In this document: one piece after another, positions 1-49,399 of the stretch | How positions within the stretch are numbered: the first letter of the stretch is position 1 | How the letters are laid out: each line of letters begins with the position of its first letter | NCBI RefSeq assembly: GCF_964199755.1 | Contig: NC_133896.1 | Coordinates: 104,438,301-104,502,300, forward strand | Length of the DNA stretch: 64,000 nucleotides | Reading direction: 5' to 3' | From: Larus michahellis | Taxonomy: Eukaryota > Chordata > Aves > Charadriiformes > Laridae | Position numbers and translations under genes: made by a program | The notes under the pieces: model-generated | What the model saw: only the letters and a program-made list of their open reading frames with translations | The model's database searches: none | What the model was told of the DNA's origin: nothing

Positions 1-1099
1 AAGAAATGCAGTCTCTTCAAAACAGCATAATGCAATGTGATTTGCCTCTCTACCGTGATTTTCTCATCAGTGTTGAATGCCCTTTCTTTCTATAGCAGCA
101 TGTTTTGGACACTTTTAATCTTATTTGTTACCTCCTGCCCACCCCTCTTTGGGGTTTCGTATTTAGACAGAATTCCTCTGCTATGATGTAGTCGTCCTCT
201 GCTTTTCACTGTTTAACAAGTTTTCTTCATCTCATGAATCCCATTTGAATGCTATGGGCCATATTTGTGCTTTAGAGCAATTTTGTGACAATTTGCAAAG
301 CTAGACAATCTATATAATATGGAATGGGAATTGTTCTGTGATGATGCTCAGGCACCAAAAATGTTACGCTTCTGTCAGCGCATTGTTCATTGAGCTTTTA
401 CATTTTGCTTTTCAGCAGAACTAGCTGAAAATTTGTATAACTATGTTCTCAAAGTTAGCTTTGTTGGTACATGCTTGTGGGTTGGAGCACCATGTTCCAC
501 TGCATGTGAGGTTTTTTGGATTCTTCAGAGCCTGGTTTTAATACTTGTAATAGTTATAATCGTCTTGCTCTCCTTTTTAGGAACTTCTCTGCTCTTCACA
601 CATTAAGCTGTCCTGTGGAGAAGCTATTCTCAGGTGTTCTTGTATACTGGAGTATAAATGTTTAAAAAGTATCTGTTGTCTCTGCTCTGGAGGAAATCTG
701 ACCTGTTTCTGACATTGAATGGTAGCAGATCCACACAAAAGCATCCTTGAATACAGCAGCTTCATAAGATGAGGAGTTGTTCTCAGTTCCTACCTGTATA
801 AATTATCTAAACCATCATAGTTTATTGGGGAGAAGATATGTTTGTTAGGGATAGTTCCTCAAATATTTTTTTTATTTTCATTGGTCTAGATTGGGAAGAT
901 GCAAACTTTGGAAAGTTATCATATGTAGTTATTCAGTTTTCTGCATAATTTGAAAATACCTTAGTTTGAGGTTATTTATAATTTAAAATATAAATGGAAT
1001 TTCTTTAGGTTTTGTTTGTTTGTTAATTTTAAAAAGGAATTTTGAGAAACAAGCTTTAGGAAACTTGCTGTGGTAATTCAAAGTGTCACTCCTCTAGTT
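1..1099. other. AT-rich sequence upstream of the ARL13B start codon
   Basis: No coding exon, RNA gene or recognisable repeat was seen here. The short open frames have no codon structure or family likeness. The stretch could be ARL13B intron sequence if the gene has a non-coding first exon further upstream, or it could be intergenic. Confidence 0.5.
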
Positions 1100-1893
1100 A
1101 ATCTGCTCATGGAAGCCAGTTAGCAGTATGGAATATCTGTCTATATCTCAGCTGCTCTGATATGAATCCAGTTGTTTGGTTTTTTATTAGCTTAAGCTGC
1201 TGATCAAAATGGGAACTAAGGTGATATGAGCCTGTGAGCTGAGGTGATAGTGCACATTTTTCTGCAAGGGTTGTGATAATCTCTGAAGGAGAGATTGGTA
1301 TGTCATTAACCACCATGCCCTGTCCCATGATATATGCATGGATATTATTCCCTTGTTCCATAGCCTCCCCACTTCCATGCCCCTTTCCCAAATAAGAACA
1401 GTTGATGACTTGGGACCCATCTCTGGAAGTGGTCTCTAAGGGCAGGATAAGTGGCATGTTGGATAGTTGGGTGCCAAGACCCACTTGGATTGGGTCACCA
1501 CCACACTCGCCTCGTTCCTCATGAGACTCATCCTCCTGTGGTTCAAATGGTTCCTGCTGTACTGTTCCTGTCATGTACAACTCAAATCATGGGTTATTTT
1601 ACCCCAAGCTTAAACCTCCTTGATATACACTCTGGATTTCCTCATCCTTCCACATTACCCACCAAGTGCACTTGGGATGTCGAGCAAAGATAATCCCACA
1701 AATGGCTTTGCCTTTTCCCAAGGGAGGAGAAATCCCCACTGCCTTTCTCAGCTGCTAACAAGTGCTGGACTTTAATATGCAGTAAAATAATCAAGTTCAG
1801 TGACCAGCACAGGACCCTGCCAATTAAAAACTATAACGTGCTCAGACCAAAGCTGTCATTATCTTGAGCCCCATATTGGGCACCAAGAAGGAC
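1100..1893 (-). mobile_element. Internal fragment of a decayed endogenous retrovirus
   Basis: This segment follows an LTR when read on the minus strand. A primer-binding-site relic lies at 1868-1885, directly beyond the LTR end at 1894. About 290 bases further on, a minus-strand open frame of 157 codons (1107-1580) begins. I do not recognise the frame's product; its position suggests leader or gag-region sequence, but no nucleocapsid zinc knuckle, protease or polymerase motif is visible. The left boundary near 1100 is approximate because no second LTR is found in the window. This is an old, truncated provirus and no intact viral gene remains. Confidence 0.6.
1868..1885 (-). other. Retroviral primer-binding-site relic, tRNA-Lys type
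   Basis: Read on the minus strand, these 18 bases are TGGTGCCCAATATGGGGC. They differ from the tRNA-Lys(1,2) primer site used by ERVK-type elements mainly at two CpG positions, as expected from methylation decay. The site lies 8 bases from the LTR edge. It fixes the provirus orientation as minus and identifies the adjoining LTR as the 5' LTR. Confidence 0.65.
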
Positions 1894-2456
1894 TGTGGCG
1901 GATTGATCCTGGCCAACAGCTAAAGATGCACCCAGTGACTTGCTAGATGGGGAGAAGATAGATGATGACGACTTGTGGATAGAAATAATGGCAGTTTAAT
2001 GGGGAGAGCAAAAACTGCATGCTTAAACAGAGCAAAAAGGAATTCAATCACTACTTCCCTTCAGTGGGCAGATGTTCAGCCGCTTTCTGGAAAGCAGGAC
2101 CTCAGCATGCTTAATGGCTGCTTGGGAAGACAAACACAGTGAACGTTCCCCCTTCCTCCTTTTTTCCCTGAGCTATTTTTTTGCTGAGCGCAACATCATG
2201 TGGTGTGGAATATCCCTTCCGTTAGTTGGGGCCAGCTGTCTTGGCTGTGTCCCCTCCCAGCCTCTTGCTCACCCCAGCCTACTGGCTGGAGGAAGAGGTG
2301 GGTAGGGCAGAGTGGGGGAAAAAAAGAAAGCCTCAGTGCGGTGCAAGCACTGTCCAGTAATAGGCAGAATATTTGTGTGTTATCAGCAGTGTTTTAGCCA
2401 AAAATACAAAACACAGCACCATGAAGGCTGTTGCGAAAAAAAAAGTAGCAGCCAGA
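1894..2456 (-). mobile_element. Avian ERV long terminal repeat (5' LTR of the fragment)
   Basis: This segment aligns by eye with the solo LTR at 55517-56048. Both open (plus strand) with a TGT terminus, a CCAGC/GGCCAACAG block and a cagTTTAATgg/aa block. Both later share a GGAATATtCCtT block, a ggCCAGCT block and a CTCCCAGC block. The layout matches a common avian ERVK-like LTR family. The plus-strand right end near 2456 is blurred by divergence. The element is antisense to ARL13B and lies about 1.0 kb upstream of its start codon. Confidence 0.7.
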
Positions 2457-3378
2457 CTGGGTACATCATCCTACCAGGGAAGTTGTGGATTTGAACTCGT
2501 GAAGTAAAATTGCCCAAAGCTTGCCAGTGAAAGGCCTTTACCTGAACAACTACTGTTTTTCGCAGTAGGATTATTGTAGCTGAATAAATAAGGGAATTTT
2601 GCATCATTGTGCACTTGACGGCATTGTTTGTGTAAGCATTACTGTTTCGTAGCTAAGTGTGCGTACAAAGACATAAACATGAACAGGATCGCACAGTTAT
2701 TCTCCGTTGGTTGTTCCACAGAGCAGCATCAGAAAGAGTTCCTCTGTTTCTCTCTTCTGCTTGAAGAGTAGGAAGTGGGATTGTAAAATAATGGAAGTAC
2801 TTGATACTTGTATTTGATTAAGTGACAATTACTAGATATTTAGCTGCCAGTTCCTCAAAGTACTCACTAGCAAACCCAGTTTCCTTGTTGTGGGATCTTT
2901 TCGTGTAAAAGAAATTGACAGTTAAATGAATATACTTAACTGGTAGGACATTCTTTGTTTGCTTTTAATGTCTTACCCTGTTGTGTTCTTAGAAGCCTTA
3001 CTCATGCTTGAAATTGGTCCTTATTTTCAGTCAATCAGCAGAGCTGTGGGATATGTTTGCGAGGCAAACAGTGGAGTTTCATAGCTTGATGTGTCTTTCT
3101 ACTCTCACGTTTCCTTATGTGCAGTAGTCTTGCATTATTATTTTGTATGAGTACTGTGTTGCTGCTGCCCAGATACGTAAAATGGGAGCAGATGAAGCAT
3201 GAGAGGATGGAAAAGTGGAAGACATAATGAGACTGTCATGGGGCTGACTGAATATGACACACTCTGAATAAACAGGCTGCTGCTAGGGAAATGGCTTGCC
3301 TTGGTTATACATAGGTGCTAACTGTGTTTTGTTGTTTTTGTTGTTTTTTTTTCTCTCCCCTGCCCCATTCCATGCTAG
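2457..3378. other. Unannotated sequence between the LTR and the ARL13B first coding exon
   Basis: There is no coding exon and no CpG island. The last ~50 bases form a strong pyrimidine-rich tract (about 3327-3376) ending in an AG dinucleotide, which looks like a splice acceptor. That suggests this stretch is the end of an intron in the 5' UTR of ARL13B. Confidence 0.45.
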
Positions 3379-3497
3379 CAGTGACAAGACAACATCTGGG
3401 CCTCTGCAGCAGTTTCTCTCCTGGTCTTCTTGGGTTGTTCTGGCCTGTCCACATTGTTTCTGTCACTGTCGTGGCTCTGGATGGCTAGTGAAGAGGG
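3379..3497 (+). other. ARL13B: Probable ARL13B 5' UTR
   Basis: This stretch lies between an acceptor-like site (AG at 3377-3378, or AG at 3380-3381) and the ATG at 3498. An in-frame TGA at 3489-3491 precludes any N-terminal extension. The start context has a purine (G) at -3. The sequence is not GC-rich, unlike a typical vertebrate housekeeping promoter. Confidence 0.5.
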
Positions 3498-42531
<39,034 letters not shown>

Positions 42532-43078
42532 CTGGATCACAAATAGCATTTTAAAAAAAATCTATCAATCAGAAACATTTTTTGCCCTTGAAGGAAAATT
42601 TTAAAAATGGCAGTCTATCAGCTTGTTGCAAAATAACTTGGTGGCAAATAAACATGGAGTTCATTTTATCGTACTTAGTTGATGAGACTTCGTCATTTAC
42701 TTTTCACATCACCAGCTCTTCTTCAGGATTTAGCATGAAATGAAGAAAGGTCTATGTGTCTATGGATGCTCATGTGAACGTGGTATGGAATATTTATTGG
42801 GTTTACTTGTGAAAATTCGTAGCTGTAAACCTGAAGAAAAATACCATCAAGATCACATAATACTGGATTGTATGTTCTCACTAAGACCTTTCTCCAGGTG
42901 CCGCACATCGTTGGTATTTTTGCAGCTAATAAATAAATGATTCTAAAGCATTTTATAAGATTCATGTATGATAGAGTGAATGTAGGAAGGTTATGCAACA
43001 AATATTGAATATATTTTTCTAACTTTTTATAAAATTATTTTAAAGTTTTAGTGGACACACGTACCTACTACCAATAAA
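42532..43078 (+). other. ARL13B: ARL13B 3' UTR with candidate poly(A) signals
   Basis: AATAAA hexamers occur at 42647-42652, 42928-42933 (overlapping a second at 42932-42937) and 43073-43078. Another is at 43253-43258. Sequence alone does not show which is used. Confidence 0.5.
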
Positions 43079-46000
43079 ATGATACCTAGAAAGCGTTAGA
43101 AAGCTGATAGTCAAATGCATACAAGCAGAGTATGTTTGACTCTTATGTTTCTCTTACAGTAGCAATACCACTTATTAGAGATTACATTACCAGATGCATA
43201 TTTTGTATTTCTGGCAATCTGAAGGGGGAGGAAGGTAGAAAGGGAAGTTTAAAATAAATACATTTTATACAAAATTATTCCGTTTGAATTGTCTGAAAGT
43301 TTTCTTAAGTGTTGTTTTCTTTGTTTTGTTAACTGATTTTGGCATAGGTAAAAAAATGCAGTTGGAAAAATAGAGCTGAATATTGTATTGTCTACTACAT
43401 CGTACAAGAAAATTGCACATAGTGAAAGTTTTGCACTAATTCAGTCCTCAATTCTGATGGAAAACTGAATCACCCAGTAGGCGTATAAGCTCCAGCACTT
43501 TTTAATCTTGATAATACTAAAACACCACCTTGAAAGCAAAAGAAACTCTAAATTATTAAGGACTTACATAATATTTTCATGTCATGTGTTAATTTTACAT
43601 TAAAAAAAAAATCACATACAAGTGATACATAAACAACAAGGGTTACAGTTGGATAAATCTCTATTTAAATGTTCTGTATGTGCTATTCTTCCTCTTATAT
43701 TGGAAACAACCATTGGTAATGCCATGCAAAGGTAATGCCATTTAGTTACAGGAAGGATGAAACTCCCATTCAAAGGTTTTTTGAAGAAGCATTACTTGAT
43801 TATTTTCTATTACGTTTTCAGTCTTCCATAACATGTTACTACCAAAAGATTTTAGTAGATGTTTAAAACAATGCAAGGTATATATTCAGCATTTTGACAT
43901 TAGAAATCTTTACCGTATACCCCTTAGAGCAATGAGTTACACAAATAAATATCTACCATATTAATTGAAATTAAATTATTAACTAAGATTTTTAAAGAGT
44001 ACGTTTGAGTGGGGGAAGAAAATAATCAGTTTTAGGAATATTAAGTTTGGAATGGGTGGAGAGGAATATTCCAAGTTTGCTAGTTTAGTGTAAGGATGAA
44101 ACAATTTGTATGTGACTGCGAGCATAAGAATACTTTTGTTGTGTTCTAATAGTGTAACGTGGTTCAGTTTGATTATTCTCAGGATTTAGTCATTTTCACT
44201 TCAAACACACACAATATGAAGTGGAGGGGGGGGCTGCATAAAAGCTTACTTGTGCAATCTCAATCTTACTATCTTTAGCTATGTTACCACTTATATTTTT
44301 TGGCTTAAAGGCTCTAAATTTGCAAGCTTATTTTTTTACAGCTTCAGTTTCTAGAAAAGTATTACCCTAATCTAAATCTAAAATAAATCTAAAATAAATT
44401 AATGGAAGTCGTTATTAAAAATAAAGCTGAATACTGCTGTGGAAACAAAATTTGAGAAATGGAAATGGAAGATGTTGATACTTATATGTGAAATATGTGT
44501 TATGCGTGTTATGTATGTGAACACATGTATCAGTTTTGTTTCTGCTTTTAAAATAAATTTTACCAATATATTACCAAAGTACTAAAAAATGTTTCATACG
44601 GTTTTGTTTATTAATATGTAATTATTTACTACAGTAATTTTTTCAGTAATTTATAGTACCTTAACTTTTTATTTGCTCATGATAACATTTATGTATAGAA
44701 TAAAACTAATGCACCAGCATCAACATGTTTCCCATATTATCATAAATTACAATTTTTGGAAGCAAGTATAGTCATAAATGCTTAATGGCTGCAAGTCTCA
44801 TTTACATTGCTAAAATGTATGAAATAGAGACCTTATAGACAGAATCTTTGCGTATTTTACGACTGCAATGTGATCACATTTAGAATATATTGACAGATTG
44901 GCACTAAGTTATGTATATATGTATACACTTAAAGTGCTTTGATGGTGCACGTAGTATTTGAGAGGTGGTAAGTTGCACAGTTGTAAGTTGAGAGGTAATA
45001 ATTATTGCACAAATTAGAAGATTTCGTCAAGTTCTGATGCTTTTCGTTGACAATAAGGTCACTTTCAAAATGTATGAGTGCATTCAGCTAAGAGTATTTG
45101 TACTTAAATACACGAGCGGTAAGTAAACAGAAATACGCTACATGAGCAGAACATTTTGCATTATCTATGTGCCCCACTAAATGGATTTTGGATAAAAATT
45201 TTTAAAGGTAAATTAAATGTACCTTCTAAGATAGGAATAATAATTTTCATGAGCTGAATTAGTGTAAAAGGTAATCAGTGCTTCAAAGTAAGTCATTCTC
45301 ACTGTTTTCTTCCTTTTTAGTCAAAACATAGAATTCACAGAAGGACCTTACACAGAGATTCAAAGGTTTTAAATAGAAAATGATAACTATAATTGTCTTA
45401 TTAAAGGTAGGTATATTTGATATCCATTAGGTTTAGTTTCACATCTGTGATGTGGTGTCTCCATATGAATAATGCACAGTAAGCGCGGGACGCTGATACT
45501 GAGGTGAGACAAAAGCACTGCGATTTCAAAGCTATTTGATAATCTTGTGAGATTTCTATTTCAATTCCACAGCCCTCATGGAGAATTAGAAAGCTTTAGA
45601 AGATTTACCTGCAACAGACAGCTGATGCCAGCTTTCTAATGGCCCTCTCGGGAGCCCTGGTTACAAGGATCAAGATGGGAGCAGGAAAGCGCCCGCAGAG
45701 GGGCCGACGAGGCAAGTGTAACTGGTGATCCTGGGGCACACCAGTCAGCCCGCACCCACGCTACCAGTGGGGCTGTGGAAGCCCCTGTGCAACACGCTTT
45801 AAACCCGTGTTATCTCTCAGCTTCTGGGCTGTGAATTCTGTATGAGCTTTGTAAAGGTTGCAGTGATTATTCTTTCCTTGAAACCCAAAGAACCGTAACT
45901 CTATCCTCTGGAGGCCTATCTGTCACTTAAAAATGGATTTCTCAGTTTTGTTATTGTAGATGACTTTTAAAATTAGGTTGCCACGAGTGGTCTCATTACA

Positions 46001-48879
46001 ATTTTCTTCTCCAGAAGAAACCAGTATATGTCCTGAGAACAGTTATTTTTGCATATAATGTCGCATTAGAAAAGATTAATGGACAGTATCAAAGCAAGCA
46101 GCATAGGTTGTTGGTTTTTTTTTTTTCTTTAAATAACATTCAAACAGTAGTTTTTCCACTAAGATATTCCAGTATTTTAGTTGAAGGGTTAGTACTTGTA
46201 ACTTCAGGATGCCACCCACTAACTTTGCCTTACTGTCTGTCAGCTTCCTAGCTTCTGGAATTCATTCAACTTAAAGTATTTACTATTTTGAGCAGAACAT
46301 ACCCCACAGTATTTCAATAGATGCATCTGTAAATGGAGCGAGGAACTACATTTTAGAAGTAAGTATAATTTGAGACATGTTTGTCTTGGGACAGGAGAAT
46401 CTCTTTCTTGTTTGGTTGGTTTTGTGAGGGTTTTTGGAGGTGGGTGTTTGGTTTTTTTTCTGTTTTCTCCCCCTACTGTTCACATAAGCTGTATATTCTT
46501 ACTTGGGATTGCTCTGGCAACTGCTCTATGGTAGCAAAATCTGTGCTTTCCAGAAGATTTTAGGAAAATGGACCACGGAATGGTTAGCAATCTGTGTATA
46601 CTTCCCAGCAAATATGAATTTAAGAGCACTTCAGATTCTCTTCTTGGGGCTAGTAGAAAGACTGAGAGGGGGAAAAGTTGAGTGAGAATGAGTAACAAGA
46701 AATCAAGTCCTTGCATCAAGCCAAGTATGTGGGTTAAGCTGTGAAGACCAACAAAGCCAGGTAAGCCTGAGTAAGGTGCTACTGAAATAATTATTCACTG
46801 ATAAGCAACTAAATAATGGACTGAAGGACTGAGAAAGAGTAGGAGACTCAGGATTGTGAAGTGTTTACATACATGTAAAAATTTTCTTCAGAAGGTAGTA
46901 GATTATGCAGACCTCAATCCGATGCTTAGTCAGTCTTCCCACCATGTTTGCATTTGCTACTGCAAAAAAGCAATGTCCTAAAATTTATCATGAAGAGAAA
47001 TACAGTCTTAAAAAGGCTTTCCAAAGAGTACTACATCCCAACAGCATTAATTCACATGATCTTCTAATCTACATATTTTTTTATCCTAAAAGTCTGGCTG
47101 CCCAAAACTTTGATCTCCATAAAATCTAGCAAGCTTTTGCTAAGTCTGTCCTAATACAACAAACGTGGAGAATATGTTTGCTTGTGTATTTCTAAATTAC
47201 TATATAATAATAGTGAAGACTCAGAATTTGTGCTTGCTCCAGGAAGTTGTGGACACATGAAACTGAAGAGCAAAAGTCACAGTAATGGCCAGTCTTTTCT
47301 GTTCGCTAGGCTCAGAGGATTTTAATGGTGGTGGTGGTATTTCTGAATATTGACTTGCTAATTTTAAGACATTTCAGCCATCCTCCACTCTCTGAAAGTA
47401 TCAGGGGACGATTGGGCATACACTGTGTCATCTTCCTTTGCTTTCCAGAATGCAAGGACATGCTTAGAAAACCCAAGCTTGAAATAAGGTAACTTAGGTT
47501 TAAAGGAAATGTGTTAGCTTAAGAGAATTGTGGACTGAGGTTATACTGGAGTTGTGGAGATACCATGGATTTTGCAGAAATGAGATACAGTTTGTGGTTT
47601 AACAGGGCATCCAGGCATGCAAGTGGTCACTTACCGTGGCAAGCGCAGTTGCTTAGGTGACAGGAATCACTTAGTTTTGGATTGCTTTTTATTAAGAGGA
47701 TGTCACTCCTGTACAGTTCCTGTACAGACAGTAGCCTGCCTTTCAAAATGTACTGAAGTTATTCTCCCAGAGTCAACCCGTCTCTTCAATAGCATACGGG
47801 AGAGATACAGGTTGCAGTAGCATTTTTACTGTTTTGTTGCAGTTCATCTGTTTGTGTTGGTGTTGCTGCTAGTGAGCAAACTGTTTAATTTAAGTCCTTT
47901 CTTTGCTTCTGAGGTGTTGCAAATCTTACTGGTTTCAGACACATTAAGCAACACTGATGGCACCATCTACAAGTAGAATATAGCCCTAGATTTAGGGGAA
48001 TGTGACTTGGCGTACTTTTCTGTTTTATTGGTACAGTAAAATTCAATTATTGTATGTATTTTCTTATATGTTACTGGTCTTGGCAGAATTACAGCCGCAG
48101 AGGACTGTACTTTTTAGACCAGTCTTGTTCTGTATCTGTTGGTACAACTCGTGTATCAAAAAGCTTTTCTGGTTTCCTTTCACGTTTGATAGGTAGGAGG
48201 TCTCCATTTTGCCTACTGGCTCTTTGTCAGGATCCTGATTGAAACATTTTAAATGTTTCAAGTTTGATGGTAATTTGCATGAGGTTTGCATAAACGTTCT
48301 TAGTCTTCATTAGTCAGTGCCTGAAACTCAAATATTTATCTACATGATAGCACGCTCCTGCCTTTATCTTTGCACGCTTTTCCAGCCTGGATTTCAGAGG
48401 CCGGTTTCGGGGCGCAGGAGCTGCGTGAGCAGCCATTAATTGAAAGTACGGTTAATCAAACTGGCCATTTCCACAGGGGTTGCTCTTACTGAAGGAGTCG
48501 GGAAATGCTGGGGGACAAGCGAGGTTTTGAGAGAGAGAAAAAGAGGGAACGTGGTGACTTTGTTTTGCTAGGCCATGACGACTGCAGCAAGAGATGACAG
48601 AGAGCAAGACGGTCTTTCTCATGGAAGGGCTTTGCAGGTCTCCAGGCGAAGGGCTCAGAAGAGGAGCTGCACGAGAACTTCGGCAGCCTCAGATTTTAGT
48701 GCTGCTAAGCCAAGTTACAGTTGGCGAGCTGGGGTCTGGTTGTTCTCCTGACTGCTGCTCCCAGAGAATGGGCTATCTGAAAACGTGTGTAAGACATCTG
48801 CGTGAGTAATTCCCAAGATTCTCACAGTGTTTTGTTGGGTTTTTTTCTTTGCCGTGTCAGCAGGTGGGGGTGGAGCTGA
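43079..48879. other. Intergenic region between ARL13B and NSUN3
   Basis: Mostly AT-rich, with no recognisable gene or transposable element. Points to note are an exon-like interval at 45321-45406, a GC-rich patch at 45640-45810 and a rise in GC from about 48380 toward the NSUN3 CpG island. Confidence 0.7.
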
Positions 48880-49253
48880 TCCCCGGTGGGGCTCAGAGGA
48901 GGCTGTCGAGCAGCTGAACGGCAGCTGCAAAGTCTGTGTAAGCCTGGACCAGCCAGGAGCTGGGGTCTGGTGAGAAGCCGCTGGCGGCGGTCTGACGGCG
49001 GTGGGGCGGACGGCAGCAGCGCCCGCAGCAGGTCTGGGCTGAGGACCGTGTTTGTGAGTTCATTAGCCGAGGGTCCAGTCACTGCCCGGTCCTGCTTCAT
49101 CTCCTGGAGGGGCAGAGGGGGCTGCAGGACAGCGCAGCCTCCCACCGTGAAAAAGAAAACCGCAAACAAACCCCACCCTCAAACGCACCCCAGGGAGAGA
49201 CGCGGGGCACAAGGCGGGCGAGGGGCCGGACGGCGGAGCTTCCCCCCGTCCTC

Positions 49254-49270
49254 GGCCGCCAGGGGGCGCC
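49254..49270 (+). promoter_or_regulatory. CTCF-type binding motif
   Basis: GGCCGCCAGGGGGCGCC closely fits the vertebrate CTCF core (CCACCAGGGGGCGC type). It lies 30 bases before the NSUN3 ATG. Binding is inferred from the motif only. Confidence 0.6.
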
Positions 49271-49300
49271 CCGCTCCCGCCTCCCCGCCCGGTTCCGGCC

Positions 49301-49399
49301 ATGCGGCTGCCGCGCGCGGCGGTCCAGCTGCTGCCGCCCCCGCGCCGGGCCGGGGCCGCACCGGGGCCGCGGCGAGCGGCCGCCCGGGCCGCGGGGCAG
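49301..49399 (+). CDS. NSUN3: NSUN3 coding exon 1 (presequence)
   Basis: Thirty-three codons from the ATG at 49301, beginning MRLPRAAVQLLPPPRRAGAA. It has seven Arg, no Asp or Glu and many Ala, like a mitochondrial targeting peptide. The donor is CAG|GTGAGG. The human counterpart of this exon codes only about four residues, so the start choice is inferred from frame, donor and composition. Confidence 0.8.
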
